A program made the translations under genes and the position numbers. Below are positions 50,283 through 57,489 of a DNA stretch of 64,000 nt, one piece after another. The stretch comes from Paracoccus aestuarii. Lineage in GTDB: Bacteria > Pseudomonadota > Alphaproteobacteria > Rhodobacterales > Rhodobacteraceae. The notes under the pieces were generated by a model. It saw only the letters and a program-made list of their open reading frames with translations. It did not search any database and had not been told where the DNA came from. Location of the stretch: positions 949,501 through 1,013,500 of the forward strand of contig NZ_CP067169.1 of assembly GCF_028553885.1 (NCBI RefSeq), given 5' to 3'. Numbering within the stretch: position 1 is the stretch's first letter; each line of letters starts with the position of its first letter.

Positions 50283-50704
50283 CCCGCGGGGCTTCGATCC
50301 CGGATACAGTGATGCTCCACGTCCCGTTCCGGATCGTGAAGCGTGGCGGGCGGAAGGAGATGCAGTTGCCGGACGGCGCCGCGCAACTGCGTCGCACGGA
50401 CAGCACGCTCGTCAAAGCGCTAGCCCGCGCCTTCCGCTGGAAGCGGATGCTAGAGTCGGGCGAGTTCTCGTCGATTTCCGAGTTGGCCGAGAAGGAGGGC
50501 ATAGCTTTTACCTACATGGCAAGGCTTATGCGCCTGTCGTTGCTGTCCCCGACAATCGTCGATGCCATCATGATTGGCGGTCAGCCGACGGGGCTTACTC
50601 TGGCAAAGCTGATGGAACCTTTCCCGCAGGATTGGAGTAAGCAACACTCACAATGGATCAACGAAGGGTCAAGGTCTTCGCGAATGAAAAGCACGCCCAG
50701 ATGA
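50279..50704 (+). CDS. Recombinase-associated DNA-binding protein
   Basis: The protein has 141 residues: MTRGASIPDTVMLHVPFRIV, then KRGGRKEMQLPDGAAQLRRT, STLVKALARAFRWKRMLESG, EFSSISELAEKEGIAFTYMA, RLMRLSLLSPTIVDAIMIGG. It contains a helix-turn-helix of ParB-like type (SISELAEKEGIAFTYMARLM). I know such genes directly downstream of serine recombinases in rhodobacterial islands. Here the recombinase is only a remnant, so the gene may be an orphan. Confidence 0.7.
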   Translation: MTRGASIPDTVMLHVPFRIVKRGGRKEMQLPDGAAQLRRTDSTLVKALARAFRWKRMLESGEFSSISELAEKEGIAFTYMARLMRLSLLSPTIVDAIMIGGQPTGLTLAKLMEPFPQDWSKQHSQWINEGSRSSRMKSTPR

Positions 50705-51220
50705 GACCCATCATCATCCGACATCGGCGGCATCATTGCGAATTGCTTGCGCGCAAATGCGCAGCTATTCAGATGAGGCCCAGCACCACACCAACTAATT
50801 CAGCAACCTGCTAGGGTGCGACCAAACGGCAGCACCGTGTGCCACCAGAAACGCCAGCTGACCACATGTGGGTGCATAGTGCGAGAAACGCGCGAGCGAT
50901 GCTGTCCTAGCGTGGCAACAGCGCATCCCGGATCTCATCGTGGCTTAGGGCAGAAAGAGTTTGTTTCCAGTTGCATCTTCCACAACGCCCCTGATGTCGA
51001 AATGTCGAGGCTGCACCAGAAAATCATACTTAGTTTCAGTTACCTACATGCTTTGCACCAAACTAGGGCAGTCGAGAGGTTCGTAGAATATCGGCCCCGA
51101 GAGAACGCGGATGCGTCCTTCGGGGCGTGGGCCGGTGCTCAGCCCTTGCCGCATAACCCCCGAAAACAACGGAAAAATCCGGCCGCAGCCGGATCGGGAG
51201 AACGCTTTTGCGGGGGCAAG
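50705..51220. other. Intergenic region ahead of tRNA-Ser, with a repeat copy
   Basis: About 515 bp with no convincing coding frame. Its right part (51134-51220) is the tRNA-Ser downstream flank, repeated in inverted orientation near 40.4 kb. Confidence 0.5.
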
Positions 51221-51229
51221 TGGCGGAGC
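51134..51229 (-). repeat. tRNA-Ser 3' end and downstream flank, second copy of the inverted pair
   Basis: This is the native copy, joined to the tRNA gene. It includes the tRNA CCA end and the terminator hairpin at 51178-51194. The other copy lies at 40383-40478 in opposite orientation. Confidence 0.75.
51178..51194 (-). terminator. Intrinsic terminator of tRNA-Ser
   Basis: ATCCGGC pairs with GCCGGAT around CGCA, followed by a run of T (in the coding orientation, GATTTTTCCG). It lies about 27 bases after the tRNA 3' end. Confidence 0.75.
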
Positions 51230-51310
51230 AAGTGGGATTCGAACCCACGGAACTGTTTCCAGTTCGACCGATTTCAAGTCGGTTGCCTTAGACCTCTCGG
51301 CCACTGCTCC
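51221..51310 (-). tRNA. tRNA-Ser (UGA)
   Basis: The minus strand reads GGAGCAGTGGCCGAGAGG at the 5' end, an anticodon arm CCGA-CTTGAAA-TCGG with anticodon TGA, a long variable arm, the T-arm with GGTTCGAATCC, and an acceptor ending CTCC-G-CCA. The 90-base length suits serine tRNA. The CCA is encoded. An orphan copy of its 3' end near 40.4 kb suggests that islands use it as an attachment site. Confidence 0.95.
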
Positions 51311-51540
51311 AAGGTCAATAATAGCCGTCGTCCAAGACAATTCCAAGGGATTTGAGGTGGTTCCCGAAAACGGGACACTGACGTAACCTGAACAGAAATC
51401 CCGTTCGTGTCGCCGACCCTGACGCCTCTGCGCGCCGGCGCGTTGGCGCCGGGATAAACGTCGTGTGCGGCGAAGGTTCCGACGCCCTTGCCGTTCGTAT
51501 AAGTGCCGCTTTCTACTTGTTTAAGGATCGAATTGGTCAT
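51274..51540 (-). pseudogene. Phage-type gene, truncated against tRNA-Ser
   Basis: The frame begins MTNSILKQVESGTYTNGKGV, then GTFAAHDVYPGANAPARRGV, and runs into non-phage sequence and then the tRNA gene, where its last residues overlap the tRNA itself. I think the phage part ends near 51375. It may be the start of a tail or coat protein, and the junction marks the edge of the prophage remnant. Confidence 0.5.
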
Positions 51541-51974
51541 CTGTTCTGATCTCCTCTCAGATCGTCTTTATGAGTGATGCTGTAGCTCATCTCGATCTGA
51601 GCGCCGGTGCGTTCGCCAGAAAGGACGGAGGGCACGGCGCCTGTAAGGTCGAGGTTCGAGAAAGAATTGGCGAGCTGAATTTCGATCAGCCGAGAAGCGT
51701 CATCAGCGGCGGCCATGGCCGTCTCGCCGTCGCCGGAATCGATGGCCATCACCACCACGGTGATGCTCATATTACGCCTGATCGGAATGCCTGATCGGGC
51801 CTCGCCGTTTCGCGAGATCTTCTCGATATTTTCGGGTTGAGAGTAGACGACCGCAGCCAGGGTGGCGCTGGCAGGGATGTCACGCGCGAGGCTTGACGCG
51901 ACATACGCGTGCGCGGGCAGCGCTTCGCGGATCTGACTCTTAATTTCGCGCCGAAGCGCCTCGCGCGGATGCAT
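51537..51974 (-). CDS. Putative phage tail-terminator-like protein
   Basis: The protein has 145 residues: MHPREALRREIKSQIREALP, AHAYVASSLARDIPASATLA, MSITVVVMAIDSGDGETAMA, AADDASRLIEIQLANSFSNL. Size and pattern (an N-terminal helix, then MSITVVVMAI, then a helix with RLIEIQLAN) resemble tail completion/terminator proteins of lambda-like and GTA-like phages. It is probably followed by the truncated gene on its 3' side (four-base overlap). No search supports this call. Confidence 0.5.
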   Translation of the reverse strand: MHPREALRREIKSQIREALPAHAYVASSLARDIPASATLAAVVYSQPENIEKISRNGEARSGIPIRRNMSITVVVMAIDSGDGETAMAAADDASRLIEIQLANSFSNLDLTGAVPSVLSGERTGAQIEMSYSITHKDDLRGDQNR

Positions 51975-52066
51975 ATGTCGGTCTCCTTTCCTTCAGGAAG
52001 GATACCGGGCAGGATCAATGCAGCTTGTGGAGTTGTTTGAAACACTTAGGTGGGAAGATGACAGAC

Positions 52067-52074
52067 GATGAAAG
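52067..52074. repeat. 8-bp target duplication of the IS256 element
   Basis: GATGAAAG, repeated at 53468-53475, flanks the IS256-family element exactly. Confidence 0.9.
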
Positions 52075-53467
52075 GGTCGTGTCGGGGAGTTGGTGGAAAT
52101 TTGAGGGCGGCGTAATCTCCGGGTGAACTGACACCCACCCAACCGGCGGCGGCAACCGCCAGGGAGATCACGCCATGAACCAGATTACCGACACCGCGAG
52201 CTTTGCGCTACTGGCCGGAGAGGCCGGTTTCGATCCGATCGAGGAGCGGCTGCGGAGCCACGTCCGCGCGACCATCGAAGCCGTTTTCGAAGAAGAACTC
52301 GCGAGCTTTCTCGGCCGCCTTCGTTACGACCGGAGCGGCGGCTCGGCGAAAGGGTATCGCCACGGGCACCGGGAGCGGCAACTCACTGGCACCTTCGGTA
52401 CCGAGACAGTGCGGGTGCCGCGCGCCCGGATTGAGGATGATGCTGGCAAGGTGACGGAGTGGCGCTCGAAGGCGCTGCCCCGTTACCAGCGGCTGACGAA
52501 GAAGGCCGAGGCCCTGATCGCGGCAGTCTACCTCTCCGGAACCAACACGCGCCGGGTCAAGCGGGCGCTGTTCGGGCTTTTCGAGGGCGCGGTCAGCAAG
52601 GACGTGGTCAGCCGCGCCTGGCGCAAGGTCAAGGTGGACTGGGACGCCTGGTGTGCGCGCAGTCTGGCCGATGAAGACATTGTCCGCCTGATCCTCGACG
52701 GCACCGTGATCAAGACCCGACTGGACCGGAAAGCCACGAACATTTCTGTTCTGGCCGCCATCGGTGTGCGCCGCGACGGACAGAAGGTGCTGTTATCCAT
52801 CAGGAACATGGGTGGCGAGAGCACGGCCGCCTGGCGTCAGTTCCTGGATGACCTTGATGCCCGCGGTTTGAAGTGGCCTGAATTCGTGATCGTTGACGGT
52901 GCCCCGGGGTTGGAGGCCGCGCTCGTGGCGCTGTGGGGCGAGGACCTGCCGATCCAGCGCTGCACGGTTCACAAGCACCGCAACCTCCTGGCCCACGCGC
53001 CGAAGCACCTCCAAGACGAGTTGACCGAGGACTACCGCGACATGATTTACGCCGACACCGCCGCCGGGATTGAGACGCGCCGCAAGGCCTTCCTCCGCAA
53101 ATGGCGCCTGAAGTGCCGAGCGGTGGCCGACAGCCTGGAGGAAGCAGGCGACCGGCTCTTCACCTTCACACGGCTCGACCCCTCGCAATGGAAATCGGCC
53201 CGGACCACCAACGCCATCGAGCGCCTGAACGGGGAGTTCCGCCGCCGCATCAAGACCCAGACCGTGCTGCCCTCCGCAGAGACCGTGCCCATGCTGCTCT
53301 GGGCGCTGCTCGCCTCCGGCCAGATCCAGATGCGCAAGGTCGATGGCTGGGAAACCCTCTCTCAGCCCCTCGAGCCCATGCCCCTTGACCTCGCCGCCTA
53401 ACAGGCCGAAGCTTCACATGCTCGGAGCACGCTGCCAGGGAGTTTCCACAGCATTCGCGACACGACC
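52075..53467 (+). mobile_element. IS256-family insertion sequence
   Basis: The element is 1393 bp. Imperfect terminal inverted repeats begin GGTCGTGTCG on both ends, sharing about 24 of 29 bases, and it is flanked by the 8-bp direct repeat GATGAAAG. The perfect target duplication points to a simple recent insertion. It encodes one complete mutator-type transposase. Confidence 0.93.
52175..53401 (+). CDS. IS256/Mutator-family transposase
   Basis: The protein has 408 residues, a usual length. It has SAKGYRHGHRERQLTGTFGT and VRVPRARIED, then VYLSGTNTRRVKRALFGLFE, and the DDE-type core: RLILDGTVIKTRLDRKATN, VIVDGAPGLEAALVALWGED with IQRCTVHKHRNLL, and the final TTNAIERLNGEFRRRIKTQ. All catalytic positions appear intact. 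A GGGAGA site precedes the ATG. Confidence 0.95.
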   Translation: MNQITDTASFALLAGEAGFDPIEERLRSHVRATIEAVFEEELASFLGRLRYDRSGGSAKGYRHGHRERQLTGTFGTETVRVPRARIEDDAGKVTEWRSKALPRYQRLTKKAEALIAAVYLSGTNTRRVKRALFGLFEGAVSKDVVSRAWRKVKVDWDAWCARSLADEDIVRLILDGTVIKTRLDRKATNISVLAAIGVRRDGQKVLLSIRNMGGESTAAWRQFLDDLDARGLKWPEFVIVDGAPGLEAALVALWGEDLPIQRCTVHKHRNLLAHAPKHLQDELTEDYRDMIYADTAAGIETRRKAFLRKWRLKCRAVADSLEEAGDRLFTFTRLDPSQWKSARTTNAIERLNGEFRRRIKTQTVLPSAETVPMLLWALLASGQIQMRKVDGWETLSQPLEPMPLDLAA

Positions 53468-53683
53468 GATGAAAGTCGCTTTGGCGACTACAGTGACCTA
53501 AAGCGAGTTGAGGATGAGCTTAATTTACTTCCCTTGAAGCTAGTAAGCTTACCCGATAATGCCGAATTCCAACGGCATTATATACTTGCTGCTATAAGAA
53601 GAACGAATTCAATATCACTTGCATTCAAGCAGGCTATCGGATCCAGAAACGGACAGATGGCTGTGACGTTAATCAGGCTCAAT

Positions 53684-54643
53684 CTAGGTGTTCAGTCCCG
53701 GCATCTGGTGGATCGGATTGACGATGAATCTGTCTGGCTCTGAAGTCCAGACCTTGCAGATGTATTCGTAGGGTGTGACACCGCTCAGCGTCTTGAGCCT
53801 GCGTGCGAAATTGTAGGCGGCGATGAAATCGGCGAGGTGCGTGCGCAGCTGGCTGTGGCTGTCGTAGTGGTAGCGCTTGACGGTCGCGTCCTTGATCGTC
53901 CTGTTCATCCGCTCGACTTGGCCATTCGTCCACGGGTGGTTGGGCTTGGTCAGCCGATGCTCGATCCCGTTTGCCTCGCAAATCATGTCGAACCGCATTT
54001 GCCGAGAGTAAGGAGTGTTACGGTTTCGAGGCTGCTCTGCGAACTGGATGCCATTATCGGTCAGGATCGTGTGGATGCGGTAGGGCACGACGTCCAGAAG
54101 GTGCTCCAGGAACTCCCAAGCGGTTTTCCTGTTGGCCTTTTCCGCCAATTGAACGACAGCAAATTTGCTGGTGCGATCAATGGCTACGAAGAGGAAGAGC
54201 TTGCCTTCGGCCGTCTGCACCTCGGCGATGTCGATATGGAAGAAACCTATCGGGTAGCGCTTGAACTTCGCACGCTTGGGCTTGTCCCCGCCCACGTCCG
54301 GCAGTCGCGAAATGCCATTCCGCTGCAGGCATCGGTGCAGCGCCGAGCGCGTCAGATGTGGGATAGAGGGCTGAAGAGCGTAGAGGCAGTCGTCCAACGG
54401 CAGCAGCGTATGGCGCCGAAACGCGACGATTGTTGCTTCCTCGGCCTCACTCAAGACCGTGGAGCGTGGCTCCTTCGGCCCAGTCTTACGGTCCTCAACT
54501 GTCTCGCGCTTGCGCCACTTCGCGACAGTCTTTGGGTTGATGCCGAGCTCCCGGCTCAGCTGCGCGAGCGAAGCTTGCGATCGCTGTATTGCAGCTCTGA
54601 CAGCGTGCGTGGTCGTGGCGCTCCCGTGACGAACTTGTCCCAT
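53684..54643 (-). CDS. IS481-family transposase
   Basis: The protein has 319 residues. Helix-turn-helix: RSQASLAQLSRELGINPKTV. DDE core: FFHIDIAEVQTAEGKLFLFV, ILTDNGIQFAEQPRNRNTPY, and TKPNHPWTNGQVERMNRTIK. It looks complete. Its TAG stop is formed by the target sequence CTAG at the insertion point, a trait known in IS481 elements. I chose the ATG at MGQVRHG with GAAGGAAG upstream; another ATG five codons earlier is possible. Confidence 0.92.
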   Translation of the reverse strand: MGQVRHGSATTTHAVRAAIQRSQASLAQLSRELGINPKTVAKWRKRETVEDRKTGPKEPRSTVLSEAEEATIVAFRRHTLLPLDDCLYALQPSIPHLTRSALHRCLQRNGISRLPDVGGDKPKRAKFKRYPIGFFHIDIAEVQTAEGKLFLFVAIDRTSKFAVVQLAEKANRKTAWEFLEHLLDVVPYRIHTILTDNGIQFAEQPRNRNTPYSRQMRFDMICEANGIEHRLTKPNHPWTNGQVERMNRTIKDATVKRYHYDSHSQLRTHLADFIAAYNFARRLKTLSGVTPYEYICKVWTSEPDRFIVNPIHQMPGLNT

Positions 54644-54700
54644 AATGCTTCCTTCCATTCCTGCGAAAGGATTGCACCATCAAACCATGGGATCAAACAC
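53688..54700 (-). mobile_element. IS481-family insertion sequence
   Basis: The element is 1013 bp. Ends read GTGTTCAGTCCC at the left and, inverted, GTGTTTGATCCC at the right. CTAG stands on both sides (53684-53687 and 54701-54704), the expected 4-bp target duplication. It sits inside the 225-residue gene. Confidence 0.92.
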
Positions 54701-55135
54701 CTAGATACAACAGCTCGTTTCTATGCGCTGTATTGGGCCGACGACACGGACGGGATGACAGCTGAGACATTTTGCAGAGAGGTTTATTTTGGAAAGCAAA
54801 TTAACAAATTCAAATTTCAAGGTAGTGATAAGTTTGCGACTGATCGATGGCTTATTAAAAAGATAGAAGGCCATGGAAGATGGGTGCAGTCAGTCTATAC
54901 GAACACTTCTGGAGCCATACACTTTTCAGATTTTCACATTAAGCAGATGCTCGGACAGGCAACGTCAACTGAAATGACGGTCGACGGTGCATTAAAGCTC
55001 GAAGGTGTAACAATGAACCCGGTCGACAATGACACTGATCCGGAACGATACAGGGAACTTCAACAAGCTTACGTTCATATAACAATGATTTTGGCGAACG
55101 CGATCGAGCACTGGTGCGACACTTACCGTGAAACT

Positions 55136-55522
55136 TCAGCTGGTCAGAGGTGACCTTGATATGTGAATTCGTTCAGTCGAAGCCCTATCGGCCACCTTCG
55201 CACTGACCATCGCCGTCTCGTCATCACGGATGTCATCCAACCCTAGAGCCTTCCCGTCTTTCACGAAAGTAGCGCCGACAAGCTCGCCCTCGAGATCGCG
55301 CAGCCCCGCAAAAATCAGCTGGTCGCGCCGGAAAGAGATCGTCGGCGCGGACCAGGAATATTCGCTGTCTCCGTCAACGCTGAAAACTTGGCGGCCTGGG
55401 CGGTAGATCATATGAAGGCGGATCTGGCGACCGTCCGCGAGCGTCAGAATTCCGATCTCGGCCCAGACGCCCGCGAAGGCTCGACCCATCGCGGCATACA
55501 TGGCTTGAACATCGGCGCGCAT
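55136..55522 (-). CDS. Putative phage head-tail joining protein
   Basis: The protein has 128 residues: MRADVQAMYAAMGRAFAGVW, AEIGILTLADGRQIRLHMIY, RPGRQVFSVDGDSEYSWSAP, TISFRRDQLIFAGLRDLEGE, LVGATFVKDGKALGLDDIRD. The pattern (N-terminal helix, then a beta-barrel-like region with charged turns) suits small head-tail connector or closure proteins. Together with the gene near 51.9 kb it suggests a connector-to-tail order. Its 3' end overlaps the 3' end of the cargo gene by 18 bp. Confidence 0.5.
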   Translation of the reverse strand: MRADVQAMYAAMGRAFAGVWAEIGILTLADGRQIRLHMIYRPGRQVFSVDGDSEYSWSAPTISFRRDQLIFAGLRDLEGELVGATFVKDGKALGLDDIRDDETAMVSAKVADRASTERIHISRSPLTS

Positions 55523-55595
55523 GATCGTCTCCGTTCTTCATGAAGAAGGCGGCCGGGATGAGCCGACCGCCTATGGTTTATCAGACCTCTGACTA

Positions 55596-55852
55596 TCACT
55601 CGACCGTCACATAGGTCTGCATCGCGTAGACCGTCTGCCCATTGACCGTGACCCAGCCGTCGATCTGGAGCCCGCCAGACTCTTGAGGCGTGAACGATCT
55701 GGAAGTGCCTGAACCCATCAGCAAATCGGTAACATCGATCCCATTCAGGACGGCGGTGATCGACTCGAAATCGCCGAAATTGACTGAATTTCCGGTTTCG
55801 TTGTCGATCAGCATGCCAGCGATCGTGATTTCCTGGCCTACAGTCGCGGGAT
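55596..55852 (-). pseudogene. Phage structural gene, 3' part only
   Basis: The frame carries TVGQEITIAGMLIDNETGNS, then VNFGDFESITAVLNGIDVTD, SFTPQESGGLQIDGWVTVNG, QTVYAMQTYVTVE. The beta-rich repeats with NG and GG turns look like phage structural or tail-associated protein. Its 5' part is replaced by integrase sequence at about 55850, so the gene is broken by recombination. Confidence 0.5.
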
Positions 55853-56350
55853 GACGGGGGCAGCCGGTCCAGCATGTCGCGCAAGGCCACAACATGATGC
55901 TGCCGCATTTTCCGGAGATCCGAGACGCCGGTGGCTTCTTCGATAAGCGCGGCCGTTTTGATAATCGCGTCGCAGGTTTCTCTGTTTGCCAGCCCATCGC
56001 GCAGTAGTTCGCGCACCAGACGGTCGGCGGCTGCACGGATCATGGGGTCGGTGTGGCTGGGCTTTTCTTCGTCTTCCAGAACAGGCGCTGCCATAGGCTG
56101 CGCGAAGACGGGCGCCGGGCCGGTCAAAGACGCCCGCATAGCAGCGATCGCGTCTTCTTTGCTGATTTTCAGGTTGATCATATCGTCCCACACCCCTTCG
56201 CTGGCAGCTGTTAAAGCGACGGCAAGGCGGCGGGCGGCTGTCGGACTATCCGTATTCAATGCAAGCTGGACGACCAGCCCCCCAGCTTTGCGTCTCCAAC
56301 TGTAATAGCGACCGCGGCGGATGAGGTGTGTTGCGATAGGGATAGAGCGT
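55850..56350 (-). pseudogene. Tyrosine integrase, N-terminal fragment
   Basis: Translated from the 5' side this reads THLIRRGRYYSWRRKAGG, then LVVQLALNTDSPTAARRLAV, and later HVVALRDMLDRLPPSSR. The start is like the N-terminal arm-binding domain and the end like the core-binding SAM-like domain of tyrosine integrases. No start codon is visible, and the catalytic domain is missing. It lies next to tRNA-Asn, pointing away from it, as if an element once used that tRNA. Confidence 0.55.
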
Positions 56351-56462
56351 CCTCATTTCGAGGGCCCCACGTGTCACCTGGGTGACATCACCTATTCTGC
56401 CAAATTGGTGTCATCCCGTTAGGGAAACACATTACTGAAATCATTATAAATTCAGTTGTTTA

Positions 56463-56537
56463 TGGCTCCGGCGGTAGGGATCGAACCTACGACCAATTGA
56501 TTAACAGTCAACTGCTCTACCGCTGAGCTACGCCGGA
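56463..56537 (-). tRNA. tRNA-Asn (GUU)
   Basis: The minus strand reads TCCGGCGTAGCTCAGCGG at the 5' end, the anticodon loop with GTT in GACTGTTAATC, the T-arm GGTTCGATCCC, and an acceptor ending CCGGA-G-CCA. Length 75 with encoded CCA. It stands at the border between the island block and the chromosomal backbone. Confidence 0.95.
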
Positions 56538-56597
56538 ACACGGGGCGGATATAGCAACCTGCTTCGGGGGCGTCCAGTGGCGGAAGGGGTTTTTTTG

Positions 56598-57455
56598 TCA
56601 GCCGGGTGAAAAAACTGTGTCGGGTCCGATTTCGTCAGGGAAATCAACGGCACCCAGCTGGGACAGGGCGATCAGATGGGCCAGAACGTTGCGCGTCGCG
56701 GCCGGCAGCAGCGGCGCGGGGATGTCGTAGATGCGGCGGGCCAGCGCCTCGGCGGAATCGGGGCGCTCGCGCAGGTCGGCCAGGATCTGGGCGCTGCGGG
56801 CGCGGCGATGGGCGGCAAGCTCGGCCAGGCGCGGCAGGGGCGCCTCGATCGCGGGGCCATGGGTCGGCAGCAGGCGGCGCGGCGCCAAGGCGGCCAGCCG
56901 GTCCAGGGACCGCATGTAATCCGCCAGGTCCCCGTCCGGGGGCGAGATCAGCGTCGAGGACCAGCCCATCACCAGATCGCCGCAAAAGACCTGGTCCCCC
57001 CATTCGAAACACAGATGACCGGCGGCATGGCCCGGCATGTGCAGGGCCCGCAGGCTCCAATCGGTGCCGGTGACCACCTCGCCGTCGCGCAGGGTGCGGT
57101 CGGGGGTGAAATCCTCGTCCAGCCCCTCGCCCCCGGCGACGGCCTCGGCCAGGCGCGCCATGATCGGGGACCGGCCGTCGCGCGCGCGGCCGAAGGCCAG
57201 GACCTGCGCGCCGGTCAGCCGCGCCAGCCGCCAAGCCCCCGCGCTGTGGTCGCGATGGGCATGGGTCACCAGGATATGGCCGATGCGCCCCTGCCCGGCC
57301 CGGGCCACGGCCTCGATATGGGCGGGATCGTCGGGGCCGGGGTCGATCACCGCGACATCCGCCCTGCCGATCAGGAAGGTGGTGGTGCCCGGCCCGGTCA
57401 AGGCCGAGGGGTTCGGCGCCAGGATCCGCCGGGGCTCTTTCACGCAGATGCTCAT
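56598..57455 (-). CDS. Metallo-beta-lactamase-fold hydrolase
   Basis: The protein has 285 residues. The metal site HILVTHAHRDHSAGAW is complete (HxHxDH, about residue 65), with GHAAGHLCFEWGDQVFCGDL supplying the next His and Asp, and LLPTHGPAIEAPLPRL the last His. The C-terminal winged-helix part (DSAEALARRIYDIPAPLLP) is typical of LACTB2-like hydrolases, whose substrates in bacteria are often unknown. It is transcribed away from the histidine kinase gene; the 34-bp gap must hold at least one promoter. Confidence 0.88.
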   Translation of the reverse strand: MSICVKEPRRILAPNPSALTGPGTTTFLIGRADVAVIDPGPDDPAHIEAVARAGQGRIGHILVTHAHRDHSAGAWRLARLTGAQVLAFGRARDGRSPIMARLAEAVAGGEGLDEDFTPDRTLRDGEVVTGTDWSLRALHMPGHAAGHLCFEWGDQVFCGDLVMGWSSTLISPPDGDLADYMRSLDRLAALAPRRLLPTHGPAIEAPLPRLAELAAHRRARSAQILADLRERPDSAEALARRIYDIPAPLLPAATRNVLAHLIALSQLGAVDFPDEIGPDTVFSPG

Positions 57456-57489
57456 GGCGCTAGCCTAGCGCGACAGATCGGAGGCCGCC

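Larger units (their letters stand above)
52058..55153 (+). pseudogene. 225-residue cargo gene, interrupted by two insertion sequences
   Basis: Removing the IS256 element plus one 8-bp repeat and the IS481 element plus one CTAG repeat joins 52058-52074, 53476-53687 and 54705-55153 into a 678-base open frame with no internal stop. It begins MTDDESRFGDYSDLKRVEDE and includes NAEFQRHYILAAIRRTNSIS, RFYALYWADDTDGMTAETFC, REVYFGKQINKFKFQGSDKF, and AYVHITMILANAIEHWC. It is much more AT-rich than its neighbours and lies in the opposite direction among phage genes. I do not recognise the family; a phage moron or defence gene is plausible. Confidence 0.75.

Noticed and set aside
50816-51355. 179-codon plus-strand frame across the tRNA-Ser gene
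   Set aside because: It runs through the tRNA and its terminator, so it cannot be a real gene.
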